A stretch of 21,203 bases of DNA from Gammaproteobacteria bacterium. GTDB lineage: Bacteria; Pseudomonadota; Gammaproteobacteria; DSM-16500. The stretch's first letter is position 1. Every line of letters begins with the position of its first letter. Below the pieces are notes generated by a model. That model was not told the DNA's origin and made no database searches. It worked only from the letters and a program-made list of their open reading frames with translations. Below are positions 1 to 7,928 of this stretch, piece by piece. The translations under genes were made by a program, and so were the position numbers. The stretch lies in assembly GCA_009885665.1 (NCBI GenBank), contig VFKI01000034.1, forward strand, positions 1 to 21,203, written 5' to 3'.

Positions 1-5
1 AACAC

Positions 6-45
6 AAAAATAGAAAAATAGAAAAATAGAAAAATAGAAAAATAG
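6..45. repeat. Tandem octanucleotide repeat, 5 copies
   Basis: Five perfect head-to-tail copies of AAAAATAG fill this stretch. It lies about 60 bp upstream of the ldhA start codon, outside any reading frame I can support. Perfect short tandem repeats of this kind can change copy number by replication slippage, so it could modulate the ldhA promoter region; that role is inference. The left end of the window prevents seeing what is upstream. Confidence 0.95.
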
Positions 46-106
46 GGCATGGCTTAAATCCACTGTCTGATGCAACACATTAAGCGCTGAGTGGAGAAGG
101 ATAACG

Positions 107-1111
107 ATGAAAGTTGCTATATTTAGTGCCAAAGCTTTTGAAAAGCCATTTTTAATGGCGGCCAATCAGTCAAATCAATATGCGCTGATATTTTTTGAAG
201 CCGCCCTCAATGAGCAAACTGCTTTATTAGCAGCAGCGTTTCCGATCGTGAGCTGTTTTGTTAACGATACGCTTTCGGCTGCTGTGCTCAACATATTGGC
301 AAAAAATGGCACTCGCTTTATTGCGTTACGATCAGCGGGCTTTAATCACGTCGATCTCCACGCTGCTAAAAATTTAGGGTTAACAATTGCCCGTGTACCC
401 GCTTATTCGCCTTATGCAGTGGCTGAATTTGCTGTTGGCTTGATGCTAGCATTAAATCGAAAAATTCATCGCGCTTATAATTTGGTAAGAGAACAAAATT
501 TTCTTTTGACCCATTTATTAGGTTTTGATTTACACGGCAAAACAATTGGCATTATTGGTACAGGAAAAATTGGCACTGTTTTTGCCCAAATCATGCAAGG
601 TTTTGGTTGTAATTTACTGGCCTTTGATCCTTACCCCAGTGAAGCCTGTTTAAAAATTGGCGTTAACTATGTAACGCTTGATGCACTTTACCAACAAGCT
701 GATATTATTAGCCTGCATTGTCCATTGAATAATGAATCAAAGCATATGATTAATGCGCAGACACTGACTCGCATGAAACCGGGTGTTATACTGATTAACA
801 CTGGCAGAGGTGCTTTAATAGATACTAAAGCGATTATTCAAGCGCTAAAAAATAAAACCATTGGCTCCTTAGGGATGGATGTTTATGAGGAAGAAGAAAA
901 CTTATTTTCCCAAGATCTTTCTGATGCCATTATTCAAGACGATGTATTTGCACGGCTGCTCACATTTCCTAATGTCATCATTACGGCGCATCAAGCCTTT
1001 TTTACACGAGAAGCGTTGACAAACATCGCCGTAACCACTTTAAAAAATATTCAAGCGTTTGAACATGGAACTTTAGATGAAACGTTGGTTTCATACCCAA
1101 ACGATAATTAA
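107..1111 (+). CDS. ldhA: D-lactate dehydrogenase (D-2-hydroxyacid dehydrogenase family)
   Basis: This 334-residue cytosolic enzyme should reduce pyruvate to D-lactate with NADH at the end of fermentation. Visible features are the N-terminal substrate segment RSAGFNHVD (75-83), the Rossmann dinucleotide motif GTGKIG (151-156), the catalytic Arg in NTGRGALID (Arg234), the Glu in DVYEEEE (about Glu263) and the catalytic His in ITAHQAF (His295). The DVYEEEENLF and QDDVF segments are typical of LdhA rather than of phosphoglycerate or glycerate dehydrogenases. Length matches the family (about 330). The start is supported by GGAGAAGG about 7 bp upstream. coaX starts 10 bp after the stop, so the two are probably cotranscribed, although no metabolic link is obvious. 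Confidence 0.95.
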   Translation: MKVAIFSAKAFEKPFLMAANQSNQYALIFFEAALNEQTALLAAAFPIVSCFVNDTLSAAVLNILAKNGTRFIALRSAGFNHVDLHAAKNLGLTIARVPAYSPYAVAEFAVGLMLALNRKIHRAYNLVREQNFLLTHLLGFDLHGKTIGIIGTGKIGTVFAQIMQGFGCNLLAFDPYPSEACLKIGVNYVTLDALYQQADIISLHCPLNNESKHMINAQTLTRMKPGVILINTGRGALIDTKAIIQALKNKTIGSLGMDVYEEEENLFSQDLSDAIIQDDVFARLLTFPNVIITAHQAFFTREALTNIAVTTLKNIQAFEHGTLDETLVSYPNDN

Positions 1112-1121
1112 GGAAAATCAC

Positions 1122-1919
1122 ATGTTACTCTGTCTTGATGTTGGCAATACACATATTTTAGGCGGCGTCTATGCCGATGAAAACACCGCCCACGAAACAG
1201 CACCTGTCGCACGCTTTCGTTATGCCACACATATGCTAGGCACCGCTGATCAATTTGGTATTTTTTTATTGAATGTCTTGCACGCAAACCATATCGCTGT
1301 TGATGCCATTAAAGCAATCGCGGTGTGCTCTGTCGTGCCGAGCTGGGATTTTACGCTGCGCCATGCATTCTCATTGTATTTTAAAGCAAGTTATTTTGAA
1401 TTACGTGTTGGTGTTAAAACAGGGTTGCAGGTTAACACTAAAAATCCCAATGAAGTCGGCGCAGATCTCATTGCCGGCGCAATTGGCGCTTGCCACGCCT
1501 TTCCCGACAAAAACATTATTGTCATCGACATGGGTACCGCAACAACTTTGAGCGCCATCGCACACAGCAAGCATTATTTAGGGGTAACCATTCTCCCTGG
1601 CTTACGGCTTGCCATGGAATCATTAGGCAGCGGCGCTGCCAAGCTAGGTGAAGTCGACATCAGTATTCCCGACACTTATTTAGGCCGCAATACACGCGAA
1701 AGCATTCAAGCAGGTTTGTATTATGGCCATCTTGGCGCATTACAAAAATTGATTCCCAATATCCGTCAGGAATGCTTCGGTAAAGAAGCGGCTATTGTCA
1801 TTGGCACAGGTGGATTTTGTAATTTATATCGCGATAAAAATATTTTTGACGTCGTACTGCCTGATCTTGTATTGCAAGGCTTATGTCAGGCATACACGAA
1901 GTCAATTACTGTCTCTTAA
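1122..1919 (+). CDS. coaX: Type III pantothenate kinase
   Basis: CoaX phosphorylates pantothenate with ATP, the first step of coenzyme A synthesis, in the cytosol. The 265-residue product has the ASKHA-fold signatures of the family: DVGNT (6-10) near the N-terminus, GADL (113-116), DMGTATT (136-142) and ILPGL (157-161). Most CoaX proteins have Arg at the last position of the GADR motif; here it is Leu. An upstream in-frame ATG at 1077 lies inside ldhA and would add 15 residues before the first beta strand; the ATG at 1122 has AAGGAA about 6 bp upstream and puts DVGNT at the usual position, so I use it. The last codons (KSITVS plus stop) fall inside a short direct repeat shared with the downstream spacer, so the natural C-terminus may have been altered. 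Confidence 0.93.
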   Translation: MLLCLDVGNTHILGGVYADENTAHETAPVARFRYATHMLGTADQFGIFLLNVLHANHIAVDAIKAIAVCSVVPSWDFTLRHAFSLYFKASYFELRVGVKTGLQVNTKNPNEVGADLIAGAIGACHAFPDKNIIVIDMGTATTLSAIAHSKHYLGVTILPGLRLAMESLGSGAAKLGEVDISIPDTYLGRNTRESIQAGLYYGHLGALQKLIPNIRQECFGKEAAIVIGTGGFCNLYRDKNIFDVVLPDLVLQGLCQAYTKSITVS

Positions 1920-1945
1920 ACAAACTTGAAGTCAATTACTGTCTC
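1898..1945. repeat. 18-bp direct repeat spanning the coaX stop
   Basis: GAAGTCAATTACTGTCTC occurs exactly at 1898-1915 and 1928-1945, a 30-bp period. The first copy contains the last coaX codons. A third, degenerate relative (ATTACTGG then TATCTCCTAC) follows at about 1954-1975. The function is unknown; a remnant of a mobile or interspersed repeat is the simplest reading. Confidence 0.9.
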
Positions 1946-1961
1946 CTACTAAATAATTACT

Positions 1962-1978
1962 GGTATCTCCTACATAAA
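1962..1978 (+). repeat. 17-bp interspersed repeat, copy 1
   Basis: GGTATCTCCTACATAAA is found here and, as its exact reverse complement, at 17810-17826 upstream of flgB. Both copies are in intergenic DNA, each within about 35 bp of a strong hairpin. Confidence 0.8.
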
Positions 1979-2007
1979 ATAGGGTAACGGATAGCGATGG
2001 GGGAGTT

Positions 2008-2042
2008 GTCAGAGGGGGAGAGCGCTATTCTCCCCCTCTGAC
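2008..2042. terminator. G-rich 14-bp hairpin in the convergent coaX/APC gap
   Basis: GTCAGAGGGGGAGA (2008-2021) and its perfect reverse complement (2029-2042) form a 14-bp stem with a 7-nt loop. It lies between the convergent coaX and APC transporter genes and could stop transcription from both sides. No T run follows it directly; the nearest is TCTTTTTT at 2087-2094. Weaker outer arms (ATAGGGTA at 1979-1986, TACCCTAT at 2080-2087) enclose it. The sequence resembles the hairpin at 14609-14651, so it may instead be a palindromic repeat element that happens to serve as a terminator. Confidence 0.6.
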
Positions 2043-2115
2043 GCTTGTCAATGCAGTGTGCCGCGTACTTCACGCTTTCTACCCTATCTTTTTTAATAGA
2101 TACAATTACCGTGCC

Positions 2116-3540
2116 CTAAATAAACTTACTTTCTGCCGCCCGTGTAACTGCCGTATTCTGATTTGTCACGCGCATAAAGAAAGGGGGTAAACACGCCAAC
2201 ACAGTCCCACACACTAATAATGTTTCATATATCCGCACATTACCCACGGGAATTTGATCGGGCGGCAAAAATCCCAAACAAAAAACTAATAAACACGTTA
2301 GCGTACCTACACCGGCCAACGCCCACGCCACACCCTTACCGCCTGGCACACGGTATTTGCGCACGACATGCGGCTGCACATAACGTAAGCGAACAAAAGC
2401 TGCAAAAATCAATAAATAGACTAACAATGCCAATTGCGCCGTAATCGCTGACAATAAAACAAAAGCGCTATTGACGCTTGGCATAAATATAAATAACGCC
2501 GTCAATAAGCTAAACAATATGCCTTGCACCCATAACACATTCACTGGCGCACCATGCCGATTTTGTGTACGGAAAAATGCCGGCGCACTGCCATCTGTCG
2601 CGGCCACGCGTACGCCACTGGTCGGCCCAATAATCCATGCCGTCACCGCGCCCAAGCATCCCAATACAATTAAAATTGCGATCACTGGCGTCAAACCATC
2701 CAAATGAAATGCCTTGAAAAATACAGCAAAACCATCCATTAAACCCGTGGCAAATTGAATATCATGCTGCGGAATCACCATGGCAATTGCCAGCGATCCC
2801 AAAATCAACGTGCTTAAAATCAATATTGCCGAAATAAACAAGGCACGCGGATAATCCCGTTGCGGATTTTTAACATCGCCCGCATGCACCGCCGACATTT
2901 CAAGACCAATTAAACTGAACAACACCATACTGGTCAAACTGAGACTATTGAGATGCGTGAAATTCGGCCAAAAATGTTGCCAGTTAAAGGTAACTTGCAC
3001 CGGTCGGCCTGACAAGCACCAGCTAATCGCCAAGATGATAATAAAAAACATGGGAAATAGTGTGCCGAACAAACTTGAGGCCATGCTAATCCACGCCGAT
3101 AAACGCATGCCAAACCAATTAAATGCCGTCGCCGCCCAAAAGATTAACATGGCCAATGACCACATATAAAGTTTTACTTGCGCAAGCTGCGGATCAATCA
3201 ACCACGCCAACGTGCCGGCAACAAATGCCATAATGGTCGGATACCAAAAAATGTTATATAACCACTGCAACCAAATGGTCAAAAATCCCCAACGTTTGCC
3301 AAATGCTTCACTGACCCAGACATAAATACCCCCGGGACGCGGCCAACCCGTTGCTAATTCTGCCGCAATAAGCGCCACGGGTAATAAAAAAAATAACCCG
3401 CCAAACAAATAAAAAAAGACGATGGAAAAACCATATTCCGCACTAATCGGCAATGCGCGCAAGCTATCCACCGCAATGACGTTAATCATGACTAAAGAAA
3501 ATAAGCCCAATACTTTTGGACGGCTGCAAGACAAATTCAT
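2116..3540 (-). CDS. APC-superfamily amino acid antiporter, GadC/YjeM-like (second of a tandem pair)
   Basis: This 474-residue inner-membrane protein is almost wholly hydrophobic with about 12 predicted membrane helices. Near the end of the second helix it carries PRPGGIYVWVSEAFG (68-81), a hallmark of the glutamate:GABA antiporter group of APC transporters, followed by WLQWLYNIFWYPT. The substrate cannot be read from sequence; amino acid/amine exchange is inferred from the family. An open frame continues upstream to 3636, but the ATG at 3540 overlaps the stop of the preceding transporter as ATGA, which indicates translational coupling and places the first helix normally. It is a paralogue of its neighbour, with the same WLIDPQLA segment at the same position. 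Confidence 0.85.
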   Translation of the reverse strand: MNLSCSRPKVLGLFSLVMINVIAVDSLRALPISAEYGFSIVFFYLFGGLFFLLPVALIAAELATGWPRPGGIYVWVSEAFGKRWGFLTIWLQWLYNIFWYPTIMAFVAGTLAWLIDPQLAQVKLYMWSLAMLIFWAATAFNWFGMRLSAWISMASSLFGTLFPMFFIIILAISWCLSGRPVQVTFNWQHFWPNFTHLNSLSLTSMVLFSLIGLEMSAVHAGDVKNPQRDYPRALFISAILILSTLILGSLAIAMVIPQHDIQFATGLMDGFAVFFKAFHLDGLTPVIAILIVLGCLGAVTAWIIGPTSGVRVAATDGSAPAFFRTQNRHGAPVNVLWVQGILFSLLTALFIFMPSVNSAFVLLSAITAQLALLVYLLIFAAFVRLRYVQPHVVRKYRVPGGKGVAWALAGVGTLTCLLVFCLGFLPPDQIPVGNVRIYETLLVCGTVLACLPPFFMRVTNQNTAVTRAAESKFI

Positions 3541-4958
3541 ACCCGCTCTCCACCCATGGCACCCTTCCGTTGCTGACACGCATGCCGTAAATAAAATAAT
3601 AATACTGGCGCAAGCATCACCAACATGCCACCACAAAACATGATTTCATAATGCAATGCGCCACCCACATTCAGCCCCGCGGGTGGAATAAAGCCAACGC
3701 CTAACGTAATACCACATCCTAGCAAACCTAATAGACCAATCAACCAAGCGCCCGCCCGGCCAAATGGAAATGTCAGGCTATTCGGTATACTGGTCAGTGT
3801 TTTATCAAGCCGCAAACCCGCAGCAAACATCAATACATACATTAAAATGTAGAGTTGCGTGCTCAAGTCAGTCAGCAACCAATACGACCCATTCACGCTG
3901 GGCATCAATAAAAACGCAAGGCACACTAATGTCACTAGACACGCTTGCAGCAATAACAAACGGGCTGGCACATGATGGCGATTGGGTGCACTGAAAAAAC
4001 GCGGCAAATACCCTTCTTCTGCTGCCTGCAACAACCCACGTACCGGTGAAATAATCCAGCTGGTCATACCGCCAATACTACCAATCAATAACATGATGGC
4101 AAGCACGGGCGTGAACGCGGTCAAATGCCACACAGCGAGAAAATGACTGAATGCTTGCATCACACCACCCACTAAACTAATTTGGTCATGCGGCAACACG
4201 AGCGCAATCGCTAATGACCCCAAAATCATGGTTGCAAGTATCAAAATCACCGAAAAAAACAGCGCTTTAGGAAACGCTTGTTGTGGATCACGCACTTCCC
4301 GCACATGCACCGTAGCTAATTCCATACCTAGAAAAGCCGTCATAATAGCTGTCAGCGCAATCCAATTATCGCTATTTGACAAGCTTGGCAACATATTATG
4401 CACCGTAAAATGCACTTGTAATGGCTGGCCACTGATAATCCACAACACAGCCAGACCCATGATAAGCCCCATCGGGAGTATCATACCCAGTATCGAGCAA
4501 AAATTAGCAAAACGCGCTGAAGTATGCACACCCCGTAAATTAATCAAGGTCATTATCCAAAACAGGGACAAGATAATGCCTATCAAAAAATTGCGATTAT
4601 TTGCTAATTGCGGATCAATAAGCCAAGCCGCTGTGGCAGCAATAAAGGATAAGATCGTCGGGAACCAGACAATGGTATTAATCCATTGCAACCAAACCGC
4701 TAAAAAAGCCCACTTACTTCCCAAGCCCCAGTGAACCCATTGATAAATGCCGCCGCGTTTAGGGCAGGCTGACGATAAGCGCGCGGAAACCAACGCCACG
4801 GGAATGAGAAATACCACGGCAGAAAAAAGGAAAAAGAAGATCAGCGCCGGGCCAAATAAGGCGGTCGCCGGCAAGTTACGGATGCTATCGATCGCACCGG
4901 TGATAAGCAATACCAATGCAATAACGCCTAGCCCGGATTTAGTCTTGCTTGCTTGCAT
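3537..4958 (-). CDS. APC-superfamily amino acid antiporter, GadC/YjeM-like (first of a tandem pair)
   Basis: This 473-residue polytopic inner-membrane protein contains CPKRGGIYQWVHWGLG (65-80) and WLQWINTIVWFPTILSF, the same signature block as its downstream paralogue, placing it with the glutamate:GABA-antiporter-like APC transporters. Its likely role is exchange or uptake of an amino acid; the specific substrate is unknown. The start ATG follows a strong GGGGAGGGGAG ribosome binding site. An extended -10 promoter lies about 50 bp upstream, so the pair is probably its own unit even though it follows rpoN on the same strand. Two tandem, translationally coupled copies suggest either separate substrates or a hetero-oligomer; that is inference. 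Confidence 0.85.
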   Translation of the reverse strand: MQASKTKSGLGVIALVLLITGAIDSIRNLPATALFGPALIFFFLFSAVVFLIPVALVSARLSSACPKRGGIYQWVHWGLGSKWAFLAVWLQWINTIVWFPTILSFIAATAAWLIDPQLANNRNFLIGIILSLFWIMTLINLRGVHTSARFANFCSILGMILPMGLIMGLAVLWIISGQPLQVHFTVHNMLPSLSNSDNWIALTAIMTAFLGMELATVHVREVRDPQQAFPKALFFSVILILATMILGSLAIALVLPHDQISLVGGVMQAFSHFLAVWHLTAFTPVLAIMLLIGSIGGMTSWIISPVRGLLQAAEEGYLPRFFSAPNRHHVPARLLLLQACLVTLVCLAFLLMPSVNGSYWLLTDLSTQLYILMYVLMFAAGLRLDKTLTSIPNSLTFPFGRAGAWLIGLLGLLGCGITLGVGFIPPAGLNVGGALHYEIMFCGGMLVMLAPVLLFYLRHACQQRKGAMGGERV

Positions 4959-5003
4959 ACTCCCCTCCCCTGTTGTTTTTTTGTGACAGACTGCTGGGGC
5001 GAG

Positions 5004-5012
5004 ATTATATCA
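5004..5012 (-). promoter_or_regulatory. Extended -10 promoter for the APC transporter pair
   Basis: On the minus strand the sequence reads TGATATAAT, a perfect TGnTATAAT extended -10 element. No good -35 hexamer is seen 17 bp upstream, which is normal for extended -10 promoters. It sits in the 106-bp gap between rpoN and the first transporter, with its expected start site about 40 nt before that ATG. The gap holds no gene and no clear terminator. Confidence 0.5.
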
Positions 5013-5064
5013 TAGCCATCACGCAACTGTATGCCATATGCCTAAGTTATTTCGTGCACGTTCC

Positions 5065-6462
5065 TTATTTATTAATCACCCCGCCCAAACGCAAGCGACG
5101 CAAATTTGCCGATGCGATACGCATGTTGTCGCGATATTTTGCCACTGTGCGACGTGATAAATGTATGCCTTGCGCCTTTAATAAAGAAGCGATTTGCCCA
5201 TCGCTATACACACACGCCGCTGTTTCTTTAGCTGTAATTGAACGAATCAAAGTGCGCGCCGCAATGGCTGATGATGTCTCTCCTAAACCACCGGATAATC
5301 GACTCGGAAAAAAATATTTTAGCTCAAACACCCCCGCCGGCGTGGCAATATACTTGCCCGTCGTTACGCGCGAAACTGTCGATTCGTGAATATTCAATTC
5401 TGCTGCAATTTCTGACATATTCATCGGTTTCATGCCATGCGCGCCGCTGTCAAAAAACGCTTTTTGCGCCATCACAATCGCCGTTGCAACTGCTAACAAA
5501 GTCTCATTCCGACGCATCAGGCCACTGACAAATGCCCGCGCTTCTTCCATACTCGCATGCAAGGCTTCATTCGCATGACATGCACGTTGTTGCTTAACCA
5601 TTTCCTGATACTGTTTATTTACTTTTACACGTGATGACGCATTATTCGCTAAAAATACGCGCCATACACCCGCAATTTTTTTCACATAAAGCTCCGGCGT
5701 CATGCCATGCGAAAGTGGATCGGTGAAACGATCACCGGGTGCACGATTTAGGGTGCGAATCAACGAAAATCCGGCAAGATAACGGGCTTCTGAAACTTTA
5801 AGCTTAACGGCCATTTTTTTAGGATGCAAAATATCGCTGTCATCCAAATGCGCTTCGACTATCCGCTGCGCCATTTGCAACACTTTTTTTTCAGCTGGCG
5901 TCGCGCCCCATTTTGATTCAGCATAAAGCAATTGCAACAGCAAACATTCACGCACATCATGCGCCGCGACGCCAATCGGATCAAAGCCACGTATCGTCGC
6001 GATCACCCCTTGTATAGCGGCAACAGAAACATGAATATCAGGCGCTAAACCGAGTTGAATTTCTTCTGCTGTTTGCAATAAAAATCCTTGCTCATTAATG
6101 GCATCAACCACATATTCCGCAACAGCTTGATGTATTTCATCAAATTGACAAAGTAATGTTTGGCCGCGCAAATGTTCATGTAATGTCACAGGTTTTGCAT
6201 AATTCTCCATCCCTTCGTCGCGTCCAAGAGCGTGCTGCTTATCAGCAATAGCCGCAGTCAATTGCGTAGGCTCGATAAACGTCAAAGATTCATTTAGTGT
6301 AACTTCATCCTCTTCTAAAAAAGGATTAAGCTCCATTTGCTGGCGAACTAATTGTTGTAATTCTAAGGTTGAATATTGTAGCAATGTAATTGCTTGACGC
6401 AATTGCTGCGTCATCGCAAGGCGTTGTTGCTGACGTAGTGTGACTTGCATTTTTACACTCAT
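5065..6462 (-). CDS. rpoN: RNA polymerase sigma-54 factor
   Basis: RpoN directs RNA polymerase to -24/-12 promoters and needs an enhancer-binding ATPase to open them. The 465-residue protein shows region I, a Gln/Leu-rich activator contact segment (LRQQQRLAMTQQLRQAITLL, 9-28), a short acidic linker (about 50-85), the core-binding region (about 95-300), the HTH and -12 contact region (MNMSEIAAELNIHESTVSR then GVFELKYFF, 347-385) and the RpoN box SRRTVAKYRD (436-445), which differs from the consensus ARRTVAKYRE only at its ends. It begins 20 bp after fliP with AAGGA upstream, so it appears to be the last gene of the flgKL-fliMNOP unit. It is full length for the family. Confidence 0.97.
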   Translation of the reverse strand: MSVKMQVTLRQQQRLAMTQQLRQAITLLQYSTLELQQLVRQQMELNPFLEEDEVTLNESLTFIEPTQLTAAIADKQHALGRDEGMENYAKPVTLHEHLRGQTLLCQFDEIHQAVAEYVVDAINEQGFLLQTAEEIQLGLAPDIHVSVAAIQGVIATIRGFDPIGVAAHDVRECLLLQLLYAESKWGATPAEKKVLQMAQRIVEAHLDDSDILHPKKMAVKLKVSEARYLAGFSLIRTLNRAPGDRFTDPLSHGMTPELYVKKIAGVWRVFLANNASSRVKVNKQYQEMVKQQRACHANEALHASMEEARAFVSGLMRRNETLLAVATAIVMAQKAFFDSGAHGMKPMNMSEIAAELNIHESTVSRVTTGKYIATPAGVFELKYFFPSRLSGGLGETSSAIAARTLIRSITAKETAACVYSDGQIASLLKAQGIHLSRRTVAKYRDNMRIASANLRRLRLGGVINK

Positions 6463-6482
6463 CGCAAATATTCCTTTACATT

Positions 6483-7256
6483 TTACATTCGAAAACTACT
6501 AATTAAACTCGTCACAATCAGATCCCAGCCACTCACCAATACAAAAAATAAAATTTTAAATGGCAGTGAAATCACCATAGGCGACAACATCATCATACCC
6601 ATAGACATCAAAATACTGGCAATGACAATGTCAATAATCAAGAAAGGCAAAAATATTAAAAATCCAATTTCAAAAGCTGTTTTTAATTCGCTGGTGATAT
6701 AAGAAGGCATGAGCACTAACATAGAATACTGACCATTAGCATCTGGCCGTGCATGCGCCAAGTTGACAAACATTGCCAAATCCTGTTTACGGGTTTGCTT
6801 CAGCATAAACGTGCGCAACAAATTGATTGATTTTTCCAATGCAACTTGATCTGTTACTTGTTTAGCAAGCCAAGGCTGCAATGCCGTGGTATTCATTTTT
6901 TCTAACACCGGCGTCATGACATATAAAGTCATAATCAACGCAAGACCAATTAATACTTGATTGCCCGGCACATTGGGAATACCGATTGCTTGACGCACAA
7001 TAGCAAGCACAATAATAATACGGGTAAATGCGGATAAGGTAACCAGTAAAGCCGGCAAGACTGTCAACAAAGTCATGACAGCTAAAATACGCAAGCTTAA
7101 ATTCCATGACGTGCCCGCACTGCCATGTTGCGCTACCAAAAAAGGAATAGACTGGCTATTCGTCGCATCCATTGCCGCAGGGGCGGCTATAACAGACGAA
7201 GATTGCAATAATAACACTATGACGAGCAGACAAAGCAACCAAAGTTTTCGCGTCAT
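6483..7256 (-). CDS. fliP: Flagellar export gate protein FliP
   Basis: FliP forms the core of the type III export gate in the MS-ring centre together with FliQ and FliR. The 257-residue product has a cleavable signal peptide (residues 1 to about 25, ending VIAAPAA), the FTRIIIVLAIVRQAIGIPN block (77-95) and the family signature TSELKTAFEIGFLIFLPFL (188-206) followed by ASILMSMGM. Length is normal. Its ATG overlaps the fliO stop as ATGA. The partners fliQ and fliR, usually next in line, are absent here; rpoN follows instead. Confidence 0.97.
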   Translation of the reverse strand: MTRKLWLLCLLVIVLLLQSSSVIAAPAAMDATNSQSIPFLVAQHGSAGTSWNLSLRILAVMTLLTVLPALLVTLSAFTRIIIVLAIVRQAIGIPNVPGNQVLIGLALIMTLYVMTPVLEKMNTTALQPWLAKQVTDQVALEKSINLLRTFMLKQTRKQDLAMFVNLAHARPDANGQYSMLVLMPSYITSELKTAFEIGFLIFLPFLIIDIVIASILMSMGMMMLSPMVISLPFKILFFVLVSGWDLIVTSLISSFRM

Positions 7257-7567
7257 GCCTTCTCCCGCTCACCCAGCATGCTAAAAGGGATAACAGCTTC
7301 ATTGATTTCTTGCTCAGCTGCACTATCAAATACATGCAATGCGGTAATTTGTTGTGGCGTCACGCCCAATAAAATATCTTTTTCCTTAACGCGCACCAAT
7401 ATTAATTTTTCGCGATTGCCTAAATGACTGACATGTTGCAATTCAATACTGACCAGCTTAGGCTGACGCAATCTTTTTAAGCGGCGTAACAGCCAAAACA
7501 TACCGCCCAACAAGCTTAGCACAAGCAACAAATTAAATAATACACTCAGATATTCACTTGCTGGCAT
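7253..7567 (-). CDS. fliO: Flagellar biosynthesis protein FliO
   Basis: FliO is a small bitopic membrane protein that assists assembly of the FliP ring. The 104-residue product has one strong membrane helix near the N-terminus (LSVLFNLLLVLSLLGGMFWLL), a basic stretch just after it (RRLKRLRQPK) and a cytoplasmic beta-rich domain with the family-like pattern REKLILVRVKEKDILLGVTPQQI. Sequence conservation in FliO is low, so position between fliN and fliP adds much of the support. A start at 7606 would be 13 codons longer; the ATG at 7567 has GGAG 8 bp upstream and overlaps fliN by only 14 bp, so I prefer it. Confidence 0.83.
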   Translation of the reverse strand: MPASEYLSVLFNLLLVLSLLGGMFWLLRRLKRLRQPKLVSIELQHVSHLGNREKLILVRVKEKDILLGVTPQQITALHVFDSAAEQEINEAVIPFSMLGEREKA

Positions 7568-7928
7568 CGGTTGAACTCCATGGCTGATGATTATCAGGAA
7601 TCGCAATCAAGCGAACACAATATTTACCATTAGCAGTCACAATATTACCAACAGAAATTAATTTGCCGTTCACATAAATATCCACCGGCTCGCCCGCCGC
7701 TTTATTAAGCTCAATCATGGAACCTTTATCTAACGCCAATAAATCACGCACTTTCATTTGCGTGCGACCCACTTCAATGGTGATAGGGATCATAACATCT
7801 TGCAGCAATCCCAACCGATTCAAATCAAATGCGACACCTGCCTTACCCGTTTGCGCCGCAGGTTCTGTGGGCGGGATGGCTGCCGGTTGAGCGGCATCAT
7901 TAACAGTTACATTTTCCGTATCGCTCAT
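7554..7928 (-). CDS. fliN: Flagellar motor switch protein FliN
   Basis: FliN forms the base of the cytoplasmic C-ring and also docks the export ATPase complex. The 124-residue protein has a variable Pro/Ala-rich N-terminus followed by a SpoA domain: ITIEVGRTQMKVRDLLALDK, MIELNKAAGEPVDIYVNGK and YCVRLIAI are near-textbook FliN. AAGGAG lies about 6 bp before the ATG, which overlaps the fliM stop by one base (TGATG). The C-terminal tail after VRLIAI is a little longer than usual. Confidence 0.96.
   Translation of the reverse strand: MSDTENVTVNDAAQPAAIPPTEPAAQTGKAGVAFDLNRLGLLQDVMIPITIEVGRTQMKVRDLLALDKGSMIELNKAAGEPVDIYVNGKLISVGNIVTANGKYCVRLIAIPDNHQPWSSTDASK

Noticed and set aside
1077..1121. Upstream coaX start inside ldhA
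   Set aside because: The ATG at 1122 has a ribosome binding site and places the DVGNT motif correctly; the added 15 residues are not family-like.
3541..3636. Longer start for the second APC transporter
   Set aside because: It would overlap the first transporter by about 100 bp and add a non-family N-terminus; the ATGA overlap at 3540 is the standard arrangement.
4228..4734. 168-codon plus-strand open frame antisense to the first APC transporter
   Set aside because: Its product is low-complexity and unlike any family; it is a shadow of the hydrophobic transporter frame on the other strand.
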